Shown here in pieces: positions 44,704 through 56,568 of a DNA stretch of 64,000 nt (the stretch's first letter is position 1; every line of letters starts with the position of its first letter). The position numbers and the translations under genes are program-made. The DNA comes from Saposhnikovia divaricata (lineage: Eukaryota > Streptophyta > Magnoliopsida > Apiales > Apiaceae). The notes below the pieces were generated by a model. The model was not told where the DNA came from and searched no databases. It saw only the letters and a list, made by a program, of their open reading frames with translations. The DNA is taken from assembly GCA_036435485.1 (NCBI GenBank), contig CM071594.1, positions 104,063,001-104,127,000 of the forward strand. The letters run 5' to 3'.

Positions 44704-46405
44704 GGGTGCAGCATGCCAAATCTCTTTGCAAATTCTACAAGATTGTGCTCATCTTCTTTGATCTTTATTCATGCTAGTATTCCCAGGATAAACATCAAGT
44801 GCAAAAATAGCAGACTCGATTTTTATAGGGTTGATGTTTATGTGAAGGTACAGTCATTCTGCAGAAGTAAAACTTCACTAGTATTAGTAGTATATGTTTT
44901 TAAGTTTCTATTATCTTCAACATAGAACACTTGCAGGATCAGGAGCTGAACAAACTTAAGCAGCAAGCAAATTAGTAAAGAAAATCAGTAAGAAGGTGAG
45001 GAAACTTAAAGCTCAAAGCAAGGTATTTATCTTTATGCTAAAATGAGGAAAGATTAGTCATTTACTTTTTAATTTTAGATTAACTAGACACTTTATAAGC
45101 TTAAGTAGATCCCAACTTTGTGGTACTCTTGTAGAGTTTACCAAATGGTCAAGACTACTGTCTCCTAAGCCCGGCTTATATAGTGTTTTCGAAACTGGGT
45201 TCAGTGATGTTTCTTGCCCGAGTTTACTTTACTGCCTGGATCTTCATCTCTTGCTGAAACTAATCTTATTTATATACATACAAAATCTGGTTTTATTTGG
45301 TCATAAACGGTAGTTATCTTGATCAATCTTCTTCACTGATTCTAAATAGCTCTTTAAAAACTCAGCCTTAAGCTTATACTTTGCCATTAGATATTTATTT
45401 ATTTTTTTCTTATTTTGAGGTTGGTACTTTTTGATTTTGTTTAACAATTTTAAGCTTCACATATTTATTGGTTTTCGTTAGCAATTGACTTCGATTCTGA
45501 TGCTGACGTTTTTTTGTATGTACTATACCATACAAAAGAAGCTTAAAGCACGGAGCAGAACAATGACAACTGTCGAGGAAACTGAAAGGGCTATCAAAAG
45601 GCAATAGAAATCTAAAGCTGGTTTAGCATTGGTAAAATTGTTGACTCGTGCTTTCTTTCCTGTTGTAGTTTACAAAGATGAGTTTGAACCCATCAAAATA
45701 GATAGAAAACTGCAAGGAGATCACAGTTCCTTTATTTCCAGCATAAGAATGCAGTTGATTAATGTACTAGAAACTAGAGTAGCCGTGGCATGATGCCAAT
45801 TTTCGCTCAACTAGGGGCTTTCACGCAAACAATAAACTTGAAGCACTAGAAACATCGAATTTTTAGGAAAAAATTTACATCATGTTTGCTTGCTGAGTCT
45901 TCTGAAGTATTCATGTTAAATATTTCCTTCTAGAAATTTTTCTGTCGGAGGGATTTCTTCTGAATTGTTTCTGAAGGGTACTTGTGACTTTGAGTTTCAG
46001 CACAATGCTGAAAGCTGAGGATCAAGAAGGCACCATGCTGAGAGCTGCCGATCCCTCATCAATGAGGCATAGATCCATGTAAGGAAGGGTTATTCAATAT
46101 TCTATCTGTTGGGCTAACAAGAACATAAGTTATATTTATGGTTGGCCTTTTCTAGCTTTTTCCTTAGTCCCCTAATGCAAGTTTATATACTTGTTTCTTT
46201 TGCTTTCAGTTGCTTTTTAAGCATTTGCTGCAGATTTCATCTGAATCACATTTACAAAGAGATGAATCTGTCAGATCATTCTTAATACAAGAACCTATGT
46301 GGTCCATTACGATGGAACTGCTGTATAGATTTCTGCAAAAGATAGTATCCACGTCACTGGTGTACACTACTAATTCAGAAACGAGTTCCAGTGATTACTC
46401 AAAGG
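44704..46405 (+). pseudogene. Degenerate 3' coding relics of the kinesin-12 gene
   Basis: Splice-site-flanked pieces still read as coiled coil but in broken frames. 44938-45022 gives DQELNKLKQQA, then after a frame change KLVKKISKKVRKLKAQSK. 45540-45625 gives KLKARSRTMTTVEETERAIKRQ, a stop, then KSKAGLALV. 46006-46080 gives MLKAEDQEGTMLRAAD. 46210-46404 is an open piece ending SSSDYSK before GTAAATG. This looks like the former C-terminal exons of a longer kinesin-12 tail. Whether any are still spliced in is unknown; the frame breaks argue against it. Confidence 0.45.
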
Positions 46406-46419
46406 TAAATGACTAGATT

Positions 46420-47142
46420 GTAGAATGATTTTAACAGTGTATATAAATGATGTGATTATTTAACACAGTTTGTAATTATTGACTTAATCTTGTTTTTTTA
46501 AGCCCTGTAGCATGAATTAGAACAAAGTTAGACACAGAATGCACCTGTACTGCAGATGACAATGATCAATAATAGGAAATTTTAATTTAGCAAAAAAAAA
46601 AAAAAAGGAAGGTGCATTCTCCAATCAACTAAGCAAGCAAACAGAGCAAGGGAATTATTAAACCAAGTAAATGAACACACAATGCTACACATCACTGCAG
46701 GTTAAGAACATATGAGGATAAAATTATATTTCTAACTGAGAACTCTGGTGAAAATAAAATATTTTATACATACCTTATTTTTAAGAGAGTAAACGGAAGA
46801 CCAGAAAAGTAGACACGTCCAATGTATTAGGTTCTATCATTTTACATTACAACTTGAGTACGTAGTACTTATAAGTTACAGGCAAATTAAATGTACCAAC
46901 AACAGAATTTTAAGATATTTAGCAAAAAAAACAGAATCTTAAGAACTTGTTCGTTAGAGAAAGAGGTATACATGGCCGGACGACACAGTTGCCCTAACAT
47001 GTCAAGAAGATATTAAGATCCTCCTAAGCTTGCGGAAGGGTGCCTTTGCCCAGATCTTCACCTAGTCAAAGACTGTATACTTTTTACAGCAGAAGCTGCA
47101 TGTTCCCTTGACTTGTAACGCATTCCAGAACTGATCCTAAAA
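46420..47142. other. Intergenic region between kinesin and SnRK2 genes
   Basis: The two genes converge here (plus and minus strand). It probably holds the 3' UTR of the SnRK2 gene near 46950-47142. No element was recognised. Confidence 0.5.
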
Positions 47143-50100
47143 TCACATAGCATAAACTATTTCTCCACTGCTTTCGAGATCAAGGTCTGGGTCACTCTCT
47201 AGATCCTCGTCCATGTCATCATCCATGTCCAGACTACCTGTTAAATATTGATTAAGATTGTTGCCCCCAGCAGCAGGTATGGTTGCCTCCGCAATTATCT
47301 GCATTATTTCATCAATGCTCTGCATGGGTTGATCAGGCTCATTAAACTGGTTCAATTTGTTTTCATCGATGAGGTCTGCCGGGAGGTTCTTCAGAAACCA
47401 CTCATGGTTTCTAATTTCGTCCATGGTTATCCTCTGTCTCAATTGAGGAATAAGAGCAATATAAGTAAGTGTATCCTCTGATTTAATAAAATCATGGTAA
47501 AGTATTAAGATTTATAGTGGCACAAGCGTTCATGATTAGATTAGGAGAAGAAGCTCCAACACATTTTCTTTTTAAAAGCACTGTGGACATGTTTGTTTAT
47601 CCAGACTTATAATCCAGGGGCTGTTCCTTGAGTTAGTCCCTGAAATACTCTTTTTATCTATTTTAGTAAAAGACTATTTTACATCACTCTCTCCATGGTA
47701 TAATTAATTTCACTAAAGATGATCAAATAAGTGAAAAAAAATTATTCCATACGAATTTTTGAAGGACAAAACATGCTAGAACTAGTGCCAAATCAAAATA
47801 GTCCCCAGATTATGGTCTAAGTAAACAAAAAAGACCGAAGAGTTTTCGAGGATACCCAAATTTAAGAATGGCAACATAACCCCCTCCCCCCCTCTCCCAT
47901 TTATAAAGGCAGAAACTGGTTAAACAAAAAACATAACACAGAAATATGCATCGTCTACACCTCAGAAGCTAACAACATGAAAGACAAAAATTGAATGGAT
48001 AAATTTCCTGAACTTTTTAGGAAGCAGAACAAGAAAAATAGATTCCATTGGCCGAAAATTGAAAAGAAAAATTTTGTCAGTACACACAGGTCTCAGAGAA
48101 CGGTCTACCTTAGCTGAGTCAGCTACAAAGATCCTTGATATTAGATGACGGCACTCGGCAGATATATGAACATAATCTGGAATCGAGTACTGGACGTTCA
48201 AGATCCGCTGCATGAGTCATAAGATAATCATTTACACGGGTATTAGTCAACAACATCTGGTGCATAGTAGATAATAAGAGGTAAATGGTTACATGTATTG
48301 TCTTGCGGAAATTCTTAGGTTCCTCGGAATCCTCGAAAGGATATGCGCCCACCAGCATGACGTATAATGTTACACCGCATGACCATACATCTGCAAGCTG
48401 ATGGTTTCATGGCAATATAAGCATAACATTAATATTGTACCCCAGTGCACAGCATTTTTAACATGAGGATGGTGGTACCAACTACTAAGTAGGAGCATAT
48501 ATGTTGTAGAAACAGAAAGTCAGGCTATGCTTTACGTGTAGGCCAATGTCAAACAGAGGTCACTGAACCTTGATCTTTAAGGACAAATGGAAAAAAAAAA
48601 AAATAGTTACAAACTACTGGCTTGTCGCTTGTGTAATAATCATAGACAGTGTTACTGACTCTGACATTCAGAAGTTTATAATAACGTAAAATAACCGTCA
48701 GATGCACAATCAGAAGGTGACAGTTAAGTTAGATTAATGACTCGATTTACCTTGCCATCATATTCTTTCTTCAGTAATACTTCAGGAGCAATATATGCAG
48801 GCGTTCCAACAGTTGACTTTGGTTGTGAATGCAACACTGAGGACTGAGTATTGAAAGAAAATTAAACTAGTTATAGACAAACAACCGAACAACATGAAGA
48901 AAGAGAGTACCTAAAACATGCGTCCACATTTAACCAGTGTATAGTCACCAATTAGAAATCTGATGAGATATACAAAAGACATACAAAATGCCAGAGATAG
49001 AGGAAAACCCTTTTAGTACTATTTTCCCATTCTCTTTTACTCTTTTACTACTATTTTCCAATACTCTTCTACTCTGTTATGTCTCCACTGGAACATTCAG
49101 GATCATTCTAACCAAGAAATCTTTTACATGAATTGCAATGAAACAACTGGAACAGAAGGAAGACAAAAATTGATACCTTAGAATATCCAAAATCACAAAT
49201 TTTTAACCGAGGTGCTGGGCTACCATCGAGTAATGTGTTCTCCAGTTTCAAGTCACGGTGACATATTTGCTTCATATTGAAAACAATCGAGTATTGAGCC
49301 TAATTACCTCAATGAGTTTAAATCTTCAAGGTATATCAACATAAGCTTTTTACATACCATTGCATGACAGTAGCCGACTCCAGATACAAGTTGTTGGAAA
49401 AAGAAACGTGCCTGCCGCAGAAACTAAAGAGTAAATTTACCATAAAATAATGGGGGACATCTTGGACTACAAAAAAAATTGCTTTAAGTTGGAACCTCAT
49501 CCTCGCTGAACCGTCCTGCATTGCATATCCGCTCAAAAAGCTCCCCTCCAGATGCATATTCCATCACAATAGCCAAATGGGTTGGTGTTAAATCAACCTA
49601 GAAAATAATCCTTAGTGTCATCCTTAAACTTTTTTTATTTTGAGAAAAAAACAGTATAAGAGTCTGATCAAAGTAATACCTCTTTAAATCTAACGATATT
49701 GGGATGCCTCAGTGATCTGTGGTTGATTATTTCACGCGAAACATTTTCATCTATCTGATATGCATAACAAGTAAAACTGAATCAAACATGAACACATTAC
49801 ACATATATCAAGCACCTCCAACACCAACTTTTACAACACAAACAAATGTATGTGGAGTTCAACAAAAATGTAAATGCAGCTGTTAAGTTAAACACACATT
49901 TTTGAAGTATATTAGTGATTTTTTTTCTGTAGTCCTACACTTAGTAGCTTCAGCTGACTTAGCTCTAGGCTATGTCGATATTTCCCAGTTTGCACATTAA
50001 TATGCATACACAATAGATTCTCCTGTCAATCTAATTGATGGTTCCTTGTAGAGCCGTAGCTTAAAATCAACTATTTCGTGGAAGATGCCTCAAGGAGGGA

Positions 50101-51330
50101 AGACCGATTTCTGAAGAACTCATTAGAAACGTAACTTAATATCATATTTGTAGTTCTGCAGCAGCAGTACACTGCCACTGTGCTAAATAATGGCTTAATC
50201 ACACAGCTGAATGACTGATCTACTAATATACGTACTATGGTAGCGTGGCCTTAATCACACAGCTGAATGACTGATTCCTAATATATGTAATATGGTAGCG
50301 TTCTATTTACTAGTACAATTTTTCACCATATTTTTAGACATACAAATACTTGTTCAAAACAGGCAGACAACTAAGCAATAGGATAGATAAGGTGAGACAT
50401 GTCATCTAAGTATAACCTTGTTCTTTACATAAAGATACACAACTGCATCATAAAAAAAGCTGATGCAAATTCATTTCCAAATGCTTCAAATCAAAAAACG
50501 TAAATATTGCCTGATAATCACATGAAAATCAGATTCGTACACTATTACAAAAATATAAATAGAAATTAAACAAGAAAAATCACAATAATCTTTGACAGCC
50601 AAAATTAACTTAACATCAAAAAGATTCAAACTCCAAACACAAACATACTGATCAAAATTACAAATCCGCATTCAGCAAAATTAAAACATCCTCATTATCA
50701 ACAGCCAAAACTAATAGATTCCAACTTAAACAAAAACATGCTAAAAACTCCAAACCCACATTTGTAAAGATTCGAATACGAAGCTGATGAACTTAAATAA
50801 TAAAGAATAAATACAAAAATTAATCTTGTTTTTCCATACGTAAACAACTTCATTAAATATAAAGCAAATCCCAAATTCACTTGGCGGAACCAAGGGAGGC
50901 GAACCTTGGCCGAAACCAGCTAAGCCGAAAATTTTAGTAGAATTTTTTTTTTTTCAAATCTCGATTTTTAGTTGAAATCAGTAGAAATTTTTTATTTTAA
51001 AATATTGATAATAAATCATCAGAGTCCCGGATGTTTTAAAAACCTGATTCCGTCACGGCTTCCGAAGGCTAAAATCAACAATGGACTTTAAATTCAAAAA
51101 TAAGGGTAATTATGAACTAAAAAAAGATGGTTACATGGATAGAGAAGACTAACCTTCTCACCTCTCTCAATATACTTGACAGCAACAAGCTCATTACTCA
51201 ACTTATCCCTCATCAACCTAGCCACTCCAAAATTACCCGACCCGATATCCTTAACAAGTTCATACTTATCACTGTCATGCATGATGGGCAGATCCATTCC
51301 AGGTCCTACTGTTATCACTGATCTATCCAT
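47143..51330 (-). CDS. SnRK2.6: SnRK2 protein kinase, SnRK2.6/OST1-type (ABA signalling), nine exons
   Basis: Minus-strand exons: 51330-51154, 49754-49680, 49597-49496, 49411-49358, 49269-49177, 48843-48751, 48397-48293, 48207-48109, 47433-47143. All are GT/AG and phase 0, giving exactly 362 aa, the usual length of OST1. Features: glycine loop GSGNFGVA (30-37), catalytic lysine K52 (VAVKYI), HRDLKLEN (D142), DFG (162-164), activation loop SSVLHSQPKSTVGTPAY (serines 173 and 177 matching the phospho-sites of OST1), APE, then LPADL and the SnRK2 box. The acidic C-terminal ABA box ends SSGEIVYAM and is required for PP2C binding in this subclass (family knowledge). Subclass III kinases are activated by ABA via PYR/PYL-PP2C and phosphorylate SLAC1 and ABF factors. 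Intron 1 is long (about 1.4 kb). No damage seen; likely functional. Confidence 0.96.
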
Positions 51331-52071
51331 TTACATATGCATGTACATGTATGTACTTATAACATGTATATATATAACACTACAAACAAGAAAAAAACAA
51401 GAAAATTTAAGACACTGGTTGAAGAAGATATGCAGTAAAATAAATGTGGGTAAAGAGTGATCACAGGATGGATAGTTGAGCCCGTGAAGCTTTATTTTGG
51501 CAAAACAACAGTTAACTGATTTGTGGGCTTAGCTCATGTTGCTTTTTGTTGGGTTTGATTAGTGGGACACCTTGTGGAATATGCCATGTGTTTATTTTAT
51601 TTATGTAGGTGACAATGAAGAAGATATGTTGTTGAGGTAAACAACAATCAAGATTCGACATACACACCAAATAAGCTACACCTCAAATAACTGTCACGCT
51701 CGTAACAAGCAAACTCAGACTAGTTTTTTTTATCAAATCAAATTCTATTAAATTTCAAAATTCAAAAAATCTCATAAACTTTTTATTCGATATTTAAGTC
51801 ATCATTATTAATTTATCAAATCGAGTTAAACTAAGAAGAGCAGATGATTTGTCCCTCTCCCCTCCCCTCCATTGGAGACTCATAAAAAAATTTGTGCCTG
51901 AATCTGTCCTGCGTTTTGACAACTAAAAATATTTATATTTTGCTTGATTTCTATAAGAAGTACTAGTCCAATTATTTGTGTTTTTTTTTAACTACTTTAG
52001 TTGGTCAATCCCAAAGAAGAAAGTTTATTGGTTGAAGCACATCAGCACATGCGCAACACAACACTACAAGT
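50412..52071 (-). repeat. Segmental duplication, copy 1 (SnRK2 promoter side, exon 1, part of intron 1)
   Basis: Begins TAACCTTGTTCTTTACATAA and ends ACAACACTACAAGT on the plus strand. It is collinear with 56569-57898 plus 63275-63974. It contains exon 1 of the SnRK2 gene with its upstream sequence. Copy 1 has the empty site (51898-51952) for the Stowaway found in copy 2. Confidence 0.9.
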
Positions 52072-52348
52072 CTACATTGGGCGATTACAGTATATTTTTA
52101 GATTAAATTAATAACCCGTAGACAATTCTAGAAAAAGTGTAATCAGTGTTGTCTTTTTAATATGAAAAGTTAGCTGACCGGAAATGCTTCGGTTTCTGCG
52201 CCGATAACGTTTACGAATACGAGACATTTCTTTCAATATGCTGGCACAAAACGTGCATCGGAAAAAAAATTTGAAAAAATAAATTACCGCTTGCTATCAA
52301 GTCGCACACAACAACGACAAAGATTTAAAATTGAAAATGTTATTTATA

Positions 52349-52569
52349 CTCCCTCAATCCCATTTTATAAGTCGTTTTTCTAAAAAAATACACATATTAA
52401 GGTAAAGGTTAGTTGGATAAATTTGAAAAAAGTCAAATTTTAGATACAATAATTGTAATGATAGTATTGAAAAATCACCTTAAATCTGTATTGAAAAAAG
52501 TAAAAAAAAAACATGAAAAATGAGACAAATTCATTTTTCAAAAAAACATGTATTTTGGGACGGAGGGAG
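52349..52569. mobile_element. Stowaway-like MITE, 221 bp
   Basis: Ends CTCCCTCAATCCC and GGGACGGAGGGAG with TA on both sides (52347-52348, 52570-52571). Confidence 0.9.
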
Positions 52570-52753
52570 TATAGTTTTAAAAAAAAACATTTCTACTATT
52601 TCTGTATTTAGACATGAATATCTTTTCGTGTAATTTTAATTTTGCATCTCTTTGTCGATAAATAATGATCTTCATTAATATTTTTTGAAGCAAATAATAT
52701 TACGTTGTCACATAAAGGAGGACGAATATAATATAAGTATGAAAATAAATGTA

Positions 52754-53697
52754 TGTTGATTTCGGAGTATTGCAGAAGGGGGTTGAATGCAATACTGATA
52801 AGTCGAAATCTTTAAGGCAACGACAATAAAGATTACAGTTTATCAATAACAATATGCAAACATAAATGGATCAGGATTTCTCACAAAATAAATGTTTTAT
52901 TTATCTTGTGAAGTGGTGCTACAACCTAGAGAAAGTATTTCTCCAACTTCGTTATATTGAGATATACAAGATTGTTTCGTTGAAGCATTTCAAGAAAGAA
53001 TTAGAGACGTGTATCTAAATAGACTAAGATACTCTATTGTCCCTATCACATGGGTTGTAGAGCTGCTGTCGTTTTCAAGTGGTAGTTCATTACAATTTGC
53101 ACACCCATGTGACTTTCCTAAATTGTGTGTCCAGAAAGTGTTAACAATACATGTAAAGCAACCTAGATTCTTTCTATTTCTAGCTAATATAATTCTAGTA
53201 GATGTGGATATATCATACTCTTTGAATTGACCAGCCTTGTCTTTTGAACTCTCAAGCTTCTGTCGTAGTCTTTGCAGGTCTGCTACAATCGATGGAGTGT
53301 TACAGCAAATCTGTTTCTTGAACATCTAAACTGTCACGGGTTTGACTAAGAAAAATCCCCAAATAAAATAATTAATTGAGACAGTAACCTTAACCTCCAA
53401 GTCTGCTGTCGAAGGAATATTCAGATATTTGACAGTACGAGCTCCCGCCAATGTTGTTGTCGGAACTCCAAACTTGCTGTCAAGTGTGAGAATGTTGTTG
53501 TCCCATGTTTCAGCCAATGTTTCGGTCAGATGTAGCCTTCTGTCGTGACTTGCAACAGTTGTGTTCTTGTAATCTTACTGTCAAGATTATGACAACAACT
53601 CTTATTCTTGCTGTCTTCTGGATGTATCCCTCGAGGCTTGAACAAATGCATGAAATCTAGTTACATGTCTCTATGCTATCACCCATAAATTCCAACA
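52754..53697 (-). repeat. Solo LTR of a SIRE-like Copia element (944 bp)
   Basis: On the minus strand it starts TGTTGGAATTTATGGG and ends GAAATCAACA, with the typical GCATTCAACCCCCTTCTGC text near the U5 end. The exact 5-bp duplication ATGTA lies on both sides (52749-52753, 53698-53702), and no gag/pol is attached. This is a solo LTR from LTR-LTR recombination. The short open frames inside (e.g. 52990-53325) are not genes. Confidence 0.85.
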
Positions 53698-53720
53698 ATG
53701 TAGAAGAAGAGTAACAAGTA

Positions 53721-53940
53721 CTCCCTCCCATCCAATTGTTAACACTTTTTTTGTTACTTTCTATCACTTTTTGCACGCATTTTAAGGTGAATTTTAAGAA
53801 TAGTTCCATAACTTAGTTTTAAAATTTTATTTTTTGTATAAAAGTGGGATTGTTTTATTTTTATACAATGCAACTATCCTTAAAATTTACATTAAAATAC
53901 ATGCCGCACATTCTATTTTAAAATGTTAACAAATGAATGA
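53721..53940. mobile_element. Damaged Stowaway-like MITE
   Basis: The left end TA-CTCCCTCCCATCC and the inner GTTAACAC are matched on the right only by GTTAACAAATGAATGAGG, so the right terminus is diverged or lost where the LINE fragment begins. Confidence 0.6.
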
Positions 53941-53941
53941 G

Positions 53942-56050
53942 GTTTTTTTAACCTCTGCTTATACTCTTTTTTCTTTATTTTGATCTCCTTCAACTTACCG
54001 CCACCCCACTCTTCCAATCTAAGGCTGCAATATTGAATCTTATCAGTGATTTTATGCCCGGCCATCTCCAACCAGCAACGCTGAATAATATGAAGACAAT
54101 CTTTTTCTTTCAGCCACATGTTTCAAAGCGAAACCTGTGTGTTTTAGGCACGTACATCTTTCTATTCAACTGCAGGTTTAAAGGTAAGTGATCTGATGTT
54201 GATACATCAAGAACTGTCACTTCCGCCCAAGGGAACATGTCCTTCCATTGACTATTAGCTAACCCTCGATCGAGTCTCTCCTGAATCCACCATGCAGTAC
54301 CCCTTGACCTTTCCCAGGTAAACTCATTTCCGCTAAAACCTAGATCCATCAACTGATAATCGTTAATAGCATCCATAAAACCCTGCAGGAACCTCCTTGG
54401 CTGTGAACACCTTCCCTTCCGTTGCCACCATAATGTCATTGAAGTCCCCTATAATACACCACGGTAAGCTCGATCTTGAGTGTAAATCTCGTAGAAGATC
54501 CCACGACTCTTGTCTTCGCTCTCTCTCCGGGCAGTCATAGAAACCCGTATACCTCCATCTTCCTATCTGCGCAATATTGACTTCAAAATCAATATAGTGG
54601 TAGGAGCTGTCTTTAATTGCTATATCACACTCATTCCTCCACATTAGAGCTAAGCCTCCTCCTCTGCCTCGAGAATCCACATTATAACACCCCACATAAC
54701 CTAACTGCTTGCATACCTTTAAAACTGTTTTCTTTTTACTTTAGTTTCGTACAAAAAAATAAAACTGGGCCTTATTTGTGTGACTATATCACGTAGGAAA
54801 CTAATTGCACGTGGGCTGGCCAAACCACGGCAATTCCATGCTAAGAGACTCATTGATTTAGGCGGGCCTGTTCCACAGGACCCGCCTCTATCAAGTTTTT
54901 TGGCCCATCTTCGTTAACGAGCCCGTTTACTGAGTCTTCAATTTCATAGCCCATACTTTTTTCCTGTTCCACGCGCTTCCTTTTTGTCTCCACTATTACT
55001 AAATTATTCTCAGTGTTCCCTCCTTCTGCCTTATCTGCTAGTGGATCCCCTTGTGTGCTGTTCTCCAGGCATCTTTCTTGGTTTCGTGGATTCACTATAA
55101 TTCCCCCACGTGTCCGTGTTTTTCGAGAATATTCCCATCAACTTCCATGAAATTTGTCTCCACCATCGTACCACCGTGCGCAGTGGTTCCCATGCTGATA
55201 CCCGATGAACCTTCATCCCATGCTCTATTACTATCTCCGCCATTTCGTAACCATTTTGCTCCCAGAGTACTATTTTGAGCATTCTTTGTTGGTGCTCTCA
55301 GCCATCCGCCATATGCTCGAGGTATCTCCTTACCATGGTTCGCATAGATAATAGTACAGTCCCTCTCTTGATGACCAAGCAAGCCACAGACGAAACAAAA
55401 AGAGCTTAGTCCTTCGTATTTGAAATTAACCCAGCTCCATTCACCTCCCTCCCTCTTAATTTTCATTCTTCTCTTGATAGGCTTATCCAGATCCATCGTG
55501 ACTCGAATACGTGAATATAATCTCCATGTACTGGTTGCATTTATCGGGTCTAACTTAACAAACGTCCCAATATAGTCACCAATACGTTGGAAGACATTCT
55601 TAGAGGCGAAACCATTTGGGATATCATAAGCTTGAACCCAGATATCCATGTTGTTTAGCTTTACTGAGTGTGGCTCTTCCCTATCCTTTAGATGTTGATA
55701 CACCAATAAGCTTTGTTCGAAGGTCCATGGACCTCCCTCCAACACTTTCTGCATATCCAGAATATGATAAAAACACGACTGAGTATCTCAGTCCACCCAG
55801 GTCGATTATGTCCATGCCCTCCTTTGGGCGCCACAATGAGGCAATGACGTTCTGCATAGCATTAAAGTTAATATTCTTCTCCGTTAGAAAGCGACCCACC
55901 AGGACATATGTTGGACACGTTTTGATTTCCCCATTTGCAATCACAACTCCACCTTCATCTTCCTTCTCCAATGATAAACGTGAATACAGATCCTCCACTG
56001 TTGATTTTGATGCCGCTATGATGACTCGGAGAGAATTTTGTTTTTTAGGT
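53942..56050 (-). pseudogene. L1-type LINE fragment: ORF1 (DUF4283 plus CCHC) and 5' part of ORF2 endonuclease
   Basis: Minus strand. ORF1 spans about 56030-54850. It has a DUF4283-like domain (VEDLYSRLSLEKEDEGG..., VLVGRFLTEKNINF, LEGGPWTFEQSLLVYQ) broken by a one-base insertion in a T-run near 55770, then the knuckle CFVCGLLGHQERDC. ORF2 keeps only the endonuclease: GLALMWRN, WCIIGDFNDI, ERLDRGLANSQW, TSDHLPLNL, with a frame change around 54400. The reverse transcriptase is absent. The loss is at the 3' side, the opposite of ordinary 5' truncation, so deletion or rearrangement is implied. Confidence 0.87.
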
Positions 56051-56054
56051 ACTA

Positions 56055-56312
56055 CTCCCTCCGTCTCAAAAAACTCTTCCCATTTTAAAAAACACGTTTG
56101 CCAACGCACACTTTTGATCGTTAATATGTTTAATTTCGTATTAGTATTAAATATAAAAACTTCACTGTAATAAAGTACTCATAAATACGAATCCAACAAG
56201 ATCACTCATGACTATATTTGGTCTTATAGATTATGCGTAAATTAGTAATTTGTTTCATGTTATGAACAGGGCCGACATTGTAAAGGGGAAGATCATTGTG
56301 AGACAGAGGGAG
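56055..56312. mobile_element. Stowaway-like MITE, 258 bp, same family as 36478-36736
   Basis: Ends CTCCCTCCGTCTC and GAGACAGAGGGAG with flanking TA (56053-56054, 56313-56314). It sits at the 5' edge of the LINE fragment and in inverted orientation to the other family member. Confidence 0.9.
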
Positions 56313-56568
56313 TACTACTGAGGATAGGCTTTTGAGGTAAGAAAAAACAAACCAAGCAAAGTACAGTTACGTCAACAAAACTTGCAAATATGCAAGACAA
56401 CAAAACTTGCAACGATGCAAGACAAAATTAGTCCAAGTCGTTGTTGTTTAACACATCTTCTTTTTCTAGCTTAATCTTGAAGAAAATCTTGTAAAATGGT
56501 TACGAAAATCTTGTTGTTGCAGCTCATTAATAGCAGGCAAACTGAAAGATGATAATGATTCCAACAGG

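Noticed and set aside
52990..53517. Minus-strand frames that looked like a small protein-coding gene with cysteines
   Set aside because: They fall wholly within a solo LTR defined by TG..CA ends and an ATGTA target duplication.
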